DNA from: Cristatella mucedo
Taxonomy: Eukaryota > Bryozoa > Phylactolaemata > Cristatellidae
Assembly (NCBI GenBank): GCA_009760855.2
Contig: WPIO01000022.1
Span: forward strand, 2,797,001 to 2,861,000
Length of the DNA: 64,000 nucleotides
Reading direction: 5' to 3'
Notes under the pieces: model-generated
The model's input: the letters and a program-made list of their open reading frames with translations, nothing else
The model's database searches: none
Told to the model about the DNA's origin: nothing
Shown here: in pieces, positions 35,401 through 47,647 of the stretch
Numbering within the stretch: the first letter of the stretch is position 1
How the letters are laid out: each line of letters starts with the position of its first letter
Translations under genes and position numbers: made by a program

Positions 35401-37430
35401 AGTGATGCTGGTAGTACCATGAGAAAAACCAAGGTACTGATTAAGCACTATGCAAAATCATAACTGCCAATGACAAACCTAGCACCCCTCGGCTTACAAA
35501 AGAAAGCATTTTTAGCATCACTTACTAGATCTGCACGAATGTATCATGTGCCATTCAGACTACAGGTTGACATGGTTTTTTCAACTAACTGCAGAATGTC
35601 AGAGGCTGTCGTCGGCAGCATGCTCTTTTAGGCTATGCTTGCTCAAACTCCGGCAGTTTATTCATCTAAAATGAAAAGGGGGCAAGTTAAGGTCGATTAC
35701 ATCTCGAACAATGGGTCTACCTCAGCAGAGAAGTTTATGCATGACGGACCTGATACTCACCCGAACTGATATAAGATTAAGCTATAGGCATTGAATAATT
35801 ACATGGTCTTATCACATCACATAGAACTTCATCGCACAATACCCATGCTTACAATTTGAGTAAGTCATGCAACTACACCGCCGTGAGGGCCTGTTAACGT
35901 TTAAATATTAACAAAAACCTAATCTAAACAAATCAAGTACCATGCACAATGTCAGCAAGAATCAAGACGGGGTAAATTCACATGGACGGATCAACGCTGT
36001 GAGAAACATGTGGGCTTTTAGCTGGTTTTTTACATTCAATATAGTTATGAGGTCAATCGTGATAAGTTTTCAAAGTTCATGAATATGGGAACTCGAGGCA
36101 GTCTATTGGTTGTGACATAGGCTACAGTCACGACAAATCAATCATTTAGATGAGCAGTGGCTAACTGGGAAGTCTGATTTGGAAATATTTTAGATGGGTA
36201 GGCAGCAGCAAGCTGTCAAGCAACCGTTAGTGGTGAGACCATTCTATTCGAGTAGATGCTACTCTGACCTTCAATCAACAAATATTGCACAATATTAAAA
36301 TAAAAACATTAGACATGAATAATCGTCTTTCCAACCGGCAGCATTAACGTACTATGACCAAAAACCCAGCTAGTTTCTCATCACAGCATCTGCCTATCGC
36401 CACCACAGCATTAGCATTAGACAAATCGACGAAATACAATTAACTACACCGTATGGCATTAATAATGCCAACCAATACTGGCCTGGCATCTCTCGTCCGC
36501 ATAAAGCCACCTTTAAATTTAACGTATATAATGTATGTCTGAATACCCAGCTAATTCAAGCAGGGGATCAGTCGCTACAGCACAAACTTGTAATAATAAT
36601 AATAAAACGTATATACCAACCTTTCAGAGGGAAATTTCTTCCTATGCAATGTATATCATGGTAAACTATAACATGACAGTTGGCTAATGATACAAAAACC
36701 CCAGTATCTGCGACGTCTGTGATTCTCTTCTCGTGCCAAAGCATCTCACGCGGATGCACTGAGCCACAGTGAGATCCTACTTATGCATACTCAACATATC
36801 GGCATTCAAATCGGACAAAGTCAACGAAAGCCCTCCAGACTGCTAACCAGTTCTGACTCAGCTGCTAGTCCCAGCAACGCTGACGCAAAAACATTCCCAA
36901 TCATGGCAATAAATTAAAATAAACATTAACTGAACTAACCACGGCCGAAAGTAAGCAACTGGCTAAGCCGATGCTATAGTCTACAGCCAGAGCCATTCGA
37001 TTCAAAAGCTTGCGCGCACACACACAGCCTCACCTGCCTGATCGGGCGGAAGCAGAGAAAGGCCAAGGCCGCTTGTCCCCGCCAGCCCAGTCTTCCGGAA
37101 AAGGTATGAGATGGGGATGAAACGCCAACAACTCATAGTCATCGTGACCTATTAACATTGGGGCGAATTTCAAGATTTTGATGTGCTCTAATTAAAATAA
37201 ATCTTATATAATTTTTTCAGGTATTAAACTTCAAAAAATTGAATATCGTTCACAGCACAAGGTAGGCTAATTACATTTTTGGCATAGATATTGGTGTCTC
37301 GTAAGGGCTCAAAACCTTTGGTATTGTAACTCAGCGCCGGCCTGGCTCAATTTTAGGGCGCACAAGAACTGCTCAGCGGGAAACACCGCTGTCCTAGAGC
37401 ATTGAGCAAGAGGACTCAGCCGTTGTGGTA
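32494..37430. other. AT-rich intergenic stretch
   Basis: No recognisable coding exon on either strand. The only clear structure is the 328-bp tandem duplication. The ORFs in it are short and of low complexity. Confidence 0.45.
33825..34436. repeat. tandem duplication, period about 328 bp
   Basis: Copies at 33,825-34,108 and 34,148-34,436 are colinear (ttacctcaa at 33,849 and 34,177; aagtattttcagaccagttc at 34,026 and 34,354). They differ by scattered substitutions and small indels. No gene recognised in either. Confidence 0.9.
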
Positions 37431-37439
37431 GGATCGTAA

Positions 37440-37720
37440 GGTGATTGATTCTGGCTGGCCTGTCAACCCTATAGTTCGGGCTAGCAATTTGGGCAACGCT
37501 CACTCACCTAAGGTCGCTGTCGCCGCCAGCCGTCCGAGAAATGCTAGACGGTTTTCCGTCAGAGCGAGAAAGGTGGCTGAAAAGGCACCTGCCAATGCAC
37601 GAGCTGTGAGCCAGAGGACGCAACGGTCGTGGTAGGGCCGGCAGGCTGAATGGTGTCAACTGGCCTGTCAACCCCATTGTCCTGGCTAGTTGTATAAGGG
37701 TAGGCGACGCTCACTCGGGG
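37440..37720. repeat. tandem duplication, period about 210 bp
   Basis: ctggcctgtcaacccYAtWG followed by gggcaacgctcactc-like sequence occurs at 37,453-37,503 and again at 37,662-37,716. The flanks are also similar (cggtcgtggtaggg versus gttgtggtaggat). Confidence 0.75.
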
Positions 37721-37998
37721 TTCCTTCTACGTCTTCGGCTCCGTTTCGAAGCCGTCGCCATTAGTTGCCGGACTCGTTTTCTCTGAAAGCGAGGGAGGAG
37801 GGCGGGCTGTCCGCGGGCGATGGACGGGACAGAGCGAGTCAGAGCAAGGAGAATTCGGTGGACGCCACCGAATACGGTCGTATCGCTCCCGCGGCTCGCA
37901 TTTTGCGTAGGGATTTGCCGCTGCGAGCTAGAAGTAGCTAGGTGTAGTGTGGAGGAGGTATTTCTTCGTAGGTGAAACGGCCTCGGTATTTCTACGGT

Positions 37999-38175
37999 GA
38001 GCCGTGATTGCACACTAGGTAAGGTGGTTGCTTTCATGACCTCTGTCCCGAGGTCGTGGGTTCGATTCCTACGGTGGGCGACCCTTTATCGCCACTGCAA
38101 GCGGTGGTGATAGCCGTAAAGGCTCTTCTGTCGCTATAAAAAAGAGGCTGTTTAAGAAGCTAGGATTTTTTCTAC
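37999..38175 (+). mobile_element. tRNA-derived SINE, family 2 (best copy)
   Basis: Head gccgtgattgcacactaggt aligns with a Pol III A box. GGTTCGATTCC-like gggttcgattcctac (about 38,058-38,072) is a near-perfect B box. The body repeats gccactgcaagcggtggtga, then agccgtaaaggctcttctgt, and ends gaagctaggattttt. The body and tail are unrelated to family 1. Confidence 0.8.
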
Positions 38176-38419
38176 CTTTTTGCGAAGGTGCAGGTTCTCC
38201 TGCCTGTACGGTGGAAGCGGAGCCCTAGTTCTCCAGCCAGGAGTTAGGGTCTGAGGCATTCCAGCCTTTTTTCGAAGGCGGAGGCGAAGTCTAGTTCTCC
38301 GGCCAGGGTCTAGGTTCCGGTTGTTCTGGCACCCCGTCTATTTGGATCGTTCCTCGCTATAGACGTAGGCAGCCCAAGTGCGGGGGGGGGGGGGACGTAT
38401 TTCCCCCGAACGAGTGCTT

Positions 38420-38600
38420 GTTTCGGTGTGAGCTTGCGTGGAGTGTGAGGATAAAACTGAACTAGACGCGCAGCGACATTCTGCGCTTGCGAATAAAGTT
38501 CAGTAAAATACCCTATTCGTGTATCTCTTTACAATTCGCACGAACTCACGACCCTTTAGTAACGGTAAGTAGGCTGGCGCCAGAAACGCTCTTTCGCGTG
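38420..38600 (+). mobile_element. possible LTR end and primer-binding site
   Basis: An AATAAA (38,492-38,497) is followed by caccctattcgtg-like sequence ending ttaca. About 40 bases later comes TGGCGCCAGAAACG (38,574-38,587), which resembles the TGGCGCC-type primer-binding site of Gypsy-class elements. No gag or pol frame follows, so any element is decayed. Confidence 0.25.
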
Positions 38601-40100
38601 GCCACCTCTAACTGCGCGTAGGCGTAGACGCGCACCGGACCGCATTCGGCAATAGGCTACGTCGCTTGTTAAGCGGCAGGTTAGGCCTCCTCCGCCAAGC
38701 CTTCAGCGTTACACTACTGCATTATGTACGTATACGTTCGACTGTTACTCCACAAGTCGTGAAAACTAAGTGGGTGTTACGCCGGATAATGTTCTGTAGC
38801 TTACTCAAAGCTAAGCAACTTACGATATGCATACGACATTCAGCAGACTCATTACGGAATGTCGTCGATGTGTCGCGTAAGTATGGAGAGCACTTGAAAA
38901 AAGTAAAAGAATCTGCGTAGGATAGGACGGCTGGCAATGAAGTTATAGAATCGCAAGCATGAGATAAAAAATAACGCGTTTGTATTTGAATTGCGTGTAG
39001 AGAGGTACAGTGAGTTAAGACGAGCGGCCGTCAGGTTAAACATCATTATAACGCATGCGCCAACAACAACAGGTGAACTAAACAAGTCTGTCTACAGGGA
39101 GAGTCCTATACACAGTACACTACGGGGGCGCAAGACGACGCAGCAAGCGCGAACAAACGTGTTAGTTGGGGTCAGTCGGCTTCTGCAGTCCTGTCGTTGT
39201 ACCGACTCCGAATCCAACAGTACGAGCGTACGCCGTCCAAAACTCAGCTGGCTGAGTAACTGCTGGCTAGTCCGAGTCGACAACTACCACAGTCGTAAGC
39301 TTCCACCGAAAGACGCCAACACACGGGGGGGGGTCACGAACACACTACACGGGGGAACGCGGTATAAACAAGTCAACAACGAGCGAGCTATCCAGCTCCG
39401 CTCGGGCCTTGGGTACTCGTTCCCTTGCGTGCGTGGCAGCATCGCCGGAGCACGCCTGCACGAATCCAGGTGCATAACTCGGCGAGACCGGGAGCCTCCA
39501 ACACCACGACTTACTTGGCCAACTTCCCGTACCCAAGAGCCCCGGTGACTTAAGGTCACCGCATACATCCGGCCGTGCCGTAGGGTCCGACCCCGGCCTG
39601 GCCGGTGACCCTAACCCTCACTATAGCCGTCCGGTCCCAGCCAACTGAACCCAGCCTGGGTACACCCTGATGAGAATGAGGACGAAAGAAGTGGCGTGTG
39701 TATTGCTTAGAAATAGCGAAATAGAAAGAAATAATAGATACAATGAAATAAAAGAAATGGAATAATAAAATAATAAATAATAAAAGAAAGGAAATAGACA
39801 TAGGGACGAAGAACCTGAAGAGCCGTCAATTGAGAGCACAGGCCGTCAAGGTCGCCGATCGAATGCGACAGCGAGGAGCATTTAGTACCGAACGCGCGCT
39901 CTCAATGCTGCGCGGACGCAGCGAGAGCACGGGAAGGCCGCCTATGACAGCAGCGGAACGCTGCGGTTTGGCTACTTCCAGCGAAGCCCTCCCTCTCCCC
40001 CCCCCCTCCGAGCCGAGAAGGTGGGTGCGGAAGCTGACAATCCCCGCTTTCACTCAAAGCTGCAGAACGAGAAGACGAGAATAGACGAGAAATCTACTTA

Positions 40101-40324
40101 CGCCACCTGCCAGCTTTGCGGCAGGCTTCTCCTGGAACTACTGGGGAAAGGTCGCCGCCAATGTGGATTGCCAAGTAGACAATCGAGCTGAACGCCGGAG
40201 CGATGGAGAGCTGGAGCTCAAGTGGAGCGAGCTCAAGTGGAGCGCGACGCGAGCTCGAGCTGCGTCTCTCTCCGTCGTCTGCTCCTCCGCTCGCGCGCGT
40301 CCCACAGCAGACTAGCCATTTCAT
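40101..40324 (-). CDS. possible first exon of an unidentified minus-strand gene
   Basis: An open frame starts with an ATG at 40,324 (MKWLVCCGTRASGG), is rich in S, R, A and G codons, and ends at a strong donor, GGTGGC|gtaagta. It lies in a CpG-rich patch (about 39,830-40,320), the kind of context seen at promoters. It contains a 15-bp duplication (gagctcaagtggagc). No downstream partner exon was identified. The open frame could be a by-product of GC richness. Confidence 0.2.
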
Positions 40325-40424
40325 CCTTTTACTTCTATTTTTACTTTTATACTTTTACTTTTCCTTTTACGAAGACCATTGGCTACAGAAACCTTTGCTC
40401 TGCGGGCCCTAAACCATGGAATTA

Positions 40425-40610
40425 ACTTCAGCAACATTTGGGCAATGTCATCTGACCCTGCTAGCAACTCAGGCCCATACTTTTCAGCTGTCCTCCGTTA
40501 CTACTTCCGCACTACTCACTTTCCGACTGCCCTCTTGACTCTGGGATGCTTCTTAATTCTTCATTTCGTGAGATGGAGCTTTGCGGAGCTGTGGCTATTT
40601 TGAGACCTTC
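40425..40610 (+). mobile_element. LINE fragment
   Basis: Resembles the reverse complement of 45,771-45,960 over about 170 bp, including ctttccgactgccctcttga and cgtgagatggagctttg. No other part of the LINE is attached. Confidence 0.55.
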
Positions 40611-41280
40611 GTGGTTTATGGGTCAATAGCATTTAGTGCGTAGTCATTTCTCCAACAGCCAGTTTATGGCTTAGAGTGATTTGCGGGCCAGCAGAGATTA
40701 TGACACTGCCGTTGTTTTATGGGCTGTTGTAGTTTATGGTAGTTATATTTAACTAACGGGCGGCAAAGGCCCGGCGAGTTTCGTCGAGGACGCCGGGCCT
40801 AGCAGTCGCGTACTGGCCCGCTGTGGCGTTCGTGGAATAAACGTCTTTGAGCTCACCTCGGTGTTCTGAGTGGTGTTTCATACCAGCCGCTTGGAGAATG
40901 TCAAACTACAGGAGCTACGGATGGAAATACACATGCCCATACGTAAACACACACGTACACATACGCCAGCACACACATTTTTCAAATATTTTGCTGGGAT
41001 TGCGATAAGTAGCCCCTAATCCTTGACAGGGTACAATATAATAACTGGTTTCGGATGTGGTCTTCTGGAAACAATTTCACCTGGGAGTAGTGCATCCACG
41101 AGGCGATCCAAATTATACGCATTTAGCAAAGGTCTCACTTCGGCTTTTCCAATCACTACCGAGGGACTGCTTATTATCATTGTGCAGCTAGGGTTGGATT
41201 GCTTTGAATGAAAACCTAGGTTTTTTGTTGAGGTATTTTTTGTGGCGAAATTAGTTTTTTCTACTGAGAGAACATAATAC

Positions 41281-41572
41281 TGTTGTGTCACAGTGGCTCC
41301 GGCGGCGGCAGCTCTTATGGAAGTCTCACGGAGACACAGCGGGCGAACGTGAGCGGTAAACGAAACTCTTCCTTGATTACTCTCAACACGTACTTCTACG
41401 AGAGCTCAATGAATCATAGCAGACGACAAGCAATATAGCATGCATTAGTGGCCTGACGCTGGGCTGCGTCAATGGCTTAACTATTGGCTACAGGTGGGGC
41501 GCGTACTTTAGTGTCGAGGCGCTTCGCTAATCACAACAGCAGAAGCCGCAGGTGCACACAACCGTACAGTTA
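41281..41572 (-). mobile_element. LTR-like repeat, copy A of a pair
   Basis: About 290 bp, starting tgttgtgtcacagtggctcc and ending gcaggtgcacacaac on +. The same sequence recurs in the same direction 524 bp away. Diverged by base changes and small indels but colinear along its whole length. Confidence 0.65.
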
Positions 41573-41804
41573 ACAGAATGCTCATTTTTTTTCTTGACTG
41601 CTGCCAGGCTAGTTTAGTTAATAACTGTGCCTACAAATGGAGATAGGATTATCGAGTGCACTAGCTTCTGAAAAGTAATGCTGAGCCTCAAATGGATAAA
41701 GGGGACTGCAAGCAAGGGATGCGAACCCAGTTTGTTCTCCACATTAACAAAACTCACAAACCTTACATTATGTATGCATAATTTTTTTCTCATTGTTGCT
41801 TTGC

Positions 41805-42090
41805 TGTTGTATGACAGTGGCTCCGGCGGCGGCTGTTCTTGTGGGAGTCTCACCGAGACACAGCAGGCGCACGTGCGCGGCAAACGAGACTCTCCTCTAT
41901 TACTTTCAATGGGCGCATATATGAGAGTCCAATCAATCGCAGCAGACGGCACGAAATGTAACCTGCATCGGTGGCCCGACGCTGTGCTGCTTCAACGGCT
42001 TCACTATTGGCCACAGGTGAGGCGTGTACATTAGTGTCAGGCGCTTCGCTAATTACAGCAGAAGAAGCCGCAGGCGCACGCAACTATAAG
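41805..42090 (-). mobile_element. LTR-like repeat, copy B of a pair
   Basis: Colinear with copy A (shared cagtggctccggcggcggc, gccgcaggcgcac). The two copies flank about 230 bp with no coding capacity, which is the layout of a terminal-repeat retrotransposon in miniature. No convincing primer-binding site was seen next to copy B. Confidence 0.65.
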
Positions 42091-42094
42091 CAAT

Positions 42095-44880
42095 CGTACA
42101 TTTTAGTCCCTAAACTACGATTAACTGCTCAAGAGGAATGTACTAGCCGCCCGCGGCGATGTAGAGTATTCCGCAGCTTTGTCAGCCAAGGTGTGAACAT
42201 TCTGGGATTCCTGCTCTTTTACGAGCTTTGTTAACCCTCTATGCTGTCTTGGCTAGCCGCATAAAGTAAGCTATCGGAATAGAAAAATGAGCGAGAGCTT
42301 TATCGCCCTTTACAGCAGAGCCAGGATTCTCATCTGGGGAAAGACCCGAATGATATTCGTGAAAGGGCATGTCCCGCAGCAAGTGCAATATCGTTGAGCA
42401 CAATCATGGTGCTTATTCGACACGAACACGGCGGCTGCTCATCGAGTGGAAGTGGGATGCAATTTCGTCGGCGGTGACTGTCGGGGGGGGGGAGGGCAAT
42501 GGAAATAGGGGCCGGCCCTGGTCGCTGCCCCCCCTTCCCCGCCGCAACAGGGTCAAGCAAACGCTCCCCCGCCCGCCAGCCCCGTAGCTCGACCGCTGGC
42601 TTTGTCAATCCGAACGATCGAGCGAGCGGGATTTTGAACGCTCTAAGCTAGGTCTTCACCAGTAATTTAGATGCTCACTACAAGGCTTTAATTTGGAAAA
42701 CCCTAAAAAAAAGTTACGTGTCCATGCAGGTACTGATGGCGAACATTGTTTCCGACCTCCCGCCGATTAAGTACTTGCACTGGCCAAAAACTCGTCACCA
42801 TCCGTAGCTGCAGTCGATCTAATTAGACAGGTGACTTTTAGCTTGTCTCTTCCCTCGAATGCTCCGCCCCCCTCCGAAGCTCCGTGCGCACGTCGAAAAG
42901 TCCGTCTGCCTTGTCGGAAATCGCTAAACCGCTGGCTGAAAATCGGCAGCGGCTTTCAGCAGGTCCGACAATTGGGATCCGAGCCAAAATGTTTTACAGG
43001 ATCGAAGCCGAAAAGCCACAGACTAGTAAGATTCGAACAAAGAAACTTTTTTTTGGGGGGGGGATCATGAAGATTGCCACCTTAACACAATAAATATAAG
43101 TGCGAAAACAACACGAAATAAATTTTTCATGAATTCAGATGGGTTCTAAAACGCTATGGGTTTGACGTGGCATTTTGTCATAGAACTTTCGGAACTGTGG
43201 GAGGAAATATTTGTCAGATTTGTCAAGCATTTTCCTCTAAATTAAATTTATATCAATGGCTATGACTGGCACTTCGTCAGAAATAGTCAAGGCTTGAAAC
43301 CTTCGCTTTTATTGTGCTCAGATACAAGCTAAACGGTTGAATTTGAGAATATGCAAAAAATTGGTGGTGCATTTGGAGCTAGAAACCATCGGATTTAGTC
43401 TGATCAAAAGAAAGAGATGCACTCCTAAGCAGACAACTGAGGAAGCAAAGGTATAGTGCTCTGTAAGCGTAAGCAATTATCCATTTACGATTTCGAGGCG
43501 GGAGCTCAACGGTTTTCTTTCATTTTTTATTTTTCGGAGAACGAAGTTTGACGATTTCTCTTTCTTTTCCCTCATCGCTAACTTCTTGCACCAATGCGAA
43601 CCGCGTATGTATCTTAGCTGCATGCACATGACTGGTTGTTTTCAAACCCTTTCTTGACCATTGCCAAAGAAGTGTCCGACACAGTCTCATCGGGAGATAG
43701 AGAAGGGCATACAGAACTTGGCTTTCAAAAGGGGCACGCTTGGCTCGTCCAGATTATATTATTTAACGTTGCGGCGACGGTGCGCGTGCGCGGGAGGATT
43801 GGTACTCGGGCGACCGGAACAATGAGCCACAGCCGTCAACGCGCCTGTCTCACTTTCAGCCGCCGATGAGTGGCTTTGAGCGTGGACTGTAGGTCACCGG
43901 GAAAGCGGCGGTTTGCGGCTGTTGACCGGAAGGCTGATGGCTCGACTATAAATGTTGCTTACAGATTACGCAATGAAAGAAAACTCCACGCCGCAGAGTG
44001 GCACGCAGGGATTGAGATAAGTCGACGTCAGCGTGTACGCTAGGGCTGGGCCGTCGTCCCTTTATGGCGCAGTGTTCGGCGTTCTGTCACGTGGTGCTCA
44101 AAGGAAATATCTTTTAAAAATTGTGATGTCAGAAGCCGTAAATCTCAGAAACCCTCAGACCAGGCACATTTCGCATGCTCTTCTGCACTTGGCAGGCGCA
44201 GCAATGTGCTAGGATGCACCGTTGGCCATGTATGATACTAGTTCCCATCATCCGCTGGCATGTTATTCGACAGGAGTGCATACAACACTATATTTTAGGT
44301 AGAGTGTTGAGCTTAAGGATGCGTAGATGCAGTAAAACTGGCAACGACCACATATCTGCAAATACCGAAATATGGCCATGCAGCATGCGCTGTATATTCG
44401 TTGTGGTATTGGGTAACTGATCCGTACTGAGCCTTTTTATGGATTAGCTGTCGGTTACCAAGAAAAGCAACAGAGGTGAAATAATTTACACCACTTTATT
44501 GAGTGCTTAATTGAGTCTCGAAAGTGCTAAGAAAGGACCGGAAGGGTCGAATTAAACATCTGCGCTGCGAGGTAGAAACCCATGCTTGTCCACCATGAGT
44601 GGAGGCCATCTTGGAGGCGGTACACCCACCAGAATTCCTTGGCTCAATAGTTGTCAGAGAGAGGTACGACCGCCGGCCAGCAAAGTGAACTTGCGTGGTC
44701 ATTCCTTTACAAACTTTGATTTTGCACACTGGACAGTGATTAAGTTGAAATTAACTCATTTCACATGTGAAAAATAACAAAATCGTGTTTTTTGATTTAC
44801 CTTTTGATTGTTAAACTGCGTTTTCATAAATTTAAATTTCAAGTAGAATGCTTATTTACACCTGTATACATGAACGGTGA
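42095..44880. other. intergenic, nothing recognised
   Basis: Includes poly-G and GC-rich stretches near 42.48-42.58 kb and 43.0 kb. None of the open frames up to 92 codons resembles a known family. Confidence 0.4.
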
Positions 44881-44885
44881 CGGCA

Positions 44886-45045
44886 TGGGCCGTGATAGCA
44901 CAGGAGGTACGGTGCTCGCTCTTCACAATCGAGGCTGTGGGTTTGAATCCTGCAGTCCTTTATGCCAACTGCATGCTGTGGTGATAGCCGTTAAGGCTCG
45001 TCTACCGCTATACAAATGAGGCTATTGAATAAGCTAATCTCTACG
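44886..45045 (+). mobile_element. SINE family 2
   Basis: Same order as the copy at 38.0 kb: ccgtgatagcacaggaggta, gggtttgaatcctgcag, tgatagccgttaaggctcgt, aataagctaatct. Moderately diverged. Confidence 0.75.
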
Positions 45046-45544
45046 TTTTGAGACATTTAGCTTTTCGCACGAGCATCGCAAACCAGACCTGGTCCGTGAC
45101 TACGAAAAAATCGATTGTGTATTTAGATTGAGAAACCAAACAACAACGTTTCTTCAGGCGAAAAGGGCTGTAGAGCCGTTTAAAACTGCTGCAGCATTCT
45201 CAGTAAACACACGAGAAGCCAAAACCACTGTCTACATGTATTTTAAAGTTTCACCAAAATTAGATGAAACTGTTCAATTTAGTACTGACATTTGACAAGA
45301 CTTAGGCATGAGAAATAAGTTAACTCATTGCTTATCAGAAAACAAAGTTGAGTGGTTTTTCCTTTCTACGACGTCAATTTCTTCCATCGTTTTGAACCGT
45401 GCCAGGTGCTACTGTTGCTGATGCTCACAGCAGCCTGCTTCAAGCCTCTAGCACACATACACATGATTTGTTGTATATTGCAATTCATGCGAATCATTTG
45501 TTTTGATGAGCTGTTATTGACCGAAAAGTTCTACGAGTCAATAT

Positions 45545-46975
45545 TGTAAGTTAGCTCTCGCTGCTCAGGGTACGCCAAATTTATCATCCAGCACTGTGCA
45601 CGCCTTGTACTGTCCAGCCAGCAAAACTGCTCTACGTTCGATTCGCCAAGGCCAGATAAAACAGGCTGCGATTCCTGGGTGCAGTAATACAATGTAATGT
45701 ATCTCCGCCTGTAACTCCACAAAGCAACAAAGACTCTGTGGGTGTAACGCAGGAGAGTTTTGAATAGCGCTCACAGCCGAAGCAGCTTTTCTGTGCGAAT
45801 TCGGTAGCCAACAGACTCCATCTCACGCAACAAAGAGAAAGTAGGAAGCATAGCAGAGTCAGGAGAGCAGTTGAGGTAGTGAGTAACATGGAAGTAACAG
45901 CTCAGGATGGCTTGAAAAGATGTGCCATAGTCGGCAGCAGGAGAGTAGTTGTCGCGTAAGAATTGTGGAAGAGTTCCACAGCCTAGGACAAGCAGAACAA
46001 AAGCTTCTGTTGCCAACGTCTTCAAGCGGAGGAGTGGAACAGCTAATTTATCGTCCATACCAGCCCTGAATGCACGAGGAGGCCGAAACTGGTGTAGCAG
46101 TTCGGTTAATTGTGGGGGAGCCAGGCTGTGGCAAGCCTTGTGGATCAGCGTAAACTTTGGTTTTTTTAGCAAAGGAGGCACACAGTCAAACCTCTGGGAT
46201 TTGCAACTAGTCAAGCAGCTATATTCTTGGCCAGCTACAGTAGTCTAGTGGCTTTTTCGGTAGCCCAGTCAAAAGGGATTTACAATTATCTAGCCAAGAC
46301 AAAACTAAGGAGCTAGTAAAATTTTTGCAAGCTACCGCAGAAGACAGTTCTTAATCTTAATTAGGGATCGGACGTGACGGTTAGCCGTGGAAATAGTCGT
46401 CTTAAGGAGGCTTTCAAAGTTTAGGAAGTTAACGAAGACGAACCTAAGTTCCGAGCACGTGGTGATGGTCGCACAACAGCATCACCTATTAGAAGAGCAA
46501 AGCCTTCTAGTCCAGCCACATGCTTAGGGTATCATATGAGCTGCAGTTTAGTCCATCGTCGTTTAGTTTCAAGAAATTTTCTTACATCCAGGATATAATG
46601 TCGGCAAGCATTCAGTTTATGAGTTGCTGCAGCAGATTCCGACGGTTTAAATGAGAGCTGCCTATCGTAAGCCTAAAAATGATAATTCTATTTCATTGGC
46701 CTTAGTCACTTTCCAGAGGTTGAGTAAACATGATGACCAGCAAGGGACCGTGGACCGACCCTTGAGCGAACTCCACAGGTGACTAGTATGGTGGATGAGA
46801 CCTGACCTCCACACAACGCGGCTTGAACACGATCAGGAAAGTACGGTTTAAACCACTTCAGTGCCTCGTCAGCCAGACCAATCGTTGTTCTCAATCGTTC
46901 AAGTAAGACATCGTGATCAATGGTGTCGAAGGCACCTGATAGACCTAGCAGCACTAGGGCAGTAACATTCGGTCA
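45545..46975 (-). mobile_element. LINE copy, degenerate RT (minus)
   Basis: The start at about 46,960 encodes GLSGAFDTIDHDVLLERL, a signature of CR1/L2/Jockey-type reverse transcriptase, then VQAALCGGQVSS. After frame breaks comes a C-terminal part: HKACHSLAPPQLTELLHQ and RAFRAGMDDKLAVPLLRLKT (46,214-45,771). It lies just downstream of SNRNP200 in the same orientation. Pieces of its 3' part recur at about 26,500-26,630 (+) and 40,430-40,600 (+). Confidence 0.8.
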
Positions 46976-47479
46976 TCTCAATTGTGCAGCAACTGACCAA
47001 TCAGAACCAGCTGAACGCTGATAGAAAAAACATGCAAAAGAAAATTTACTATGGTCGATGGGTCTGCAGATTATATTACCTGTGCTACTGTCAATCTTTT
47101 AAGTGGACTGCCAAACTATTTACTGTGGTATCCTTGTGGTCATAGACTGCAATGTAGAAAATTCTTGCACAACACTCCAAATGCAGATGTCCACTCTGCT
47201 TTTCTAGTTTGACATATGGCTAGCTGACGGTTACCTACTTCAACTCTTACCCAGCTCCAACTTGGCACGCCTACTGTGTTGAGCCTAATCTGTTGGCATT
47301 AGTTTATGCTCCAACGGTTAGAGGATCTGATTGAGGCAAACAACCTTACCAGTGTTATAAACATGCTGTCCAAAATGCCACGTGGTAAAAACCTGCATGC
47401 ATTCAAAATTTCTATATCAAAGGTTGCATGAACCGACTATCCCCTAGTTGTTCATGCACAAAAACAAATATACAAGGTG

Positions 47480-47647
47480 AGCCAAGATTTTAATCATGCA
47501 TAACATAGAAGATCAAATGCTCATTTACAGTGAATATGATGCTCATTCGTGAGCATGCTTTACCAGAATCTACAGACACACAAAAAAAGTATATTCCGTA
47601 TGTACATGGCGGTCTTCATTCAGATGAGCAAGTCACCGTTAAGGCAA
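47480..47647 (-). other. SNRNP200: SNRNP200 3' UTR with possible poly(A) signal
   Basis: The region after the TAG has no further reading frame. ATTAAA on the minus strand (47,494-47,489) lies about 155 bases after the stop, and no AATAAA occurs nearer. It is the best, but not a proven, polyadenylation signal. Confidence 0.35.

Noticed and set aside
38991-39548. 185-codon + strand ORF
   Set aside because: Arginine- and threonine-rich with no recognisable domain. It probably reflects stop-poor GC-rich repeat DNA downstream of a possible LTR.
41016-41291. Minus-strand 91-codon ORF ending in PHPKPVIILYPVKD
   Set aside because: It looks protein-like at its end but matches no family I know, and it runs into a repeat at its start.
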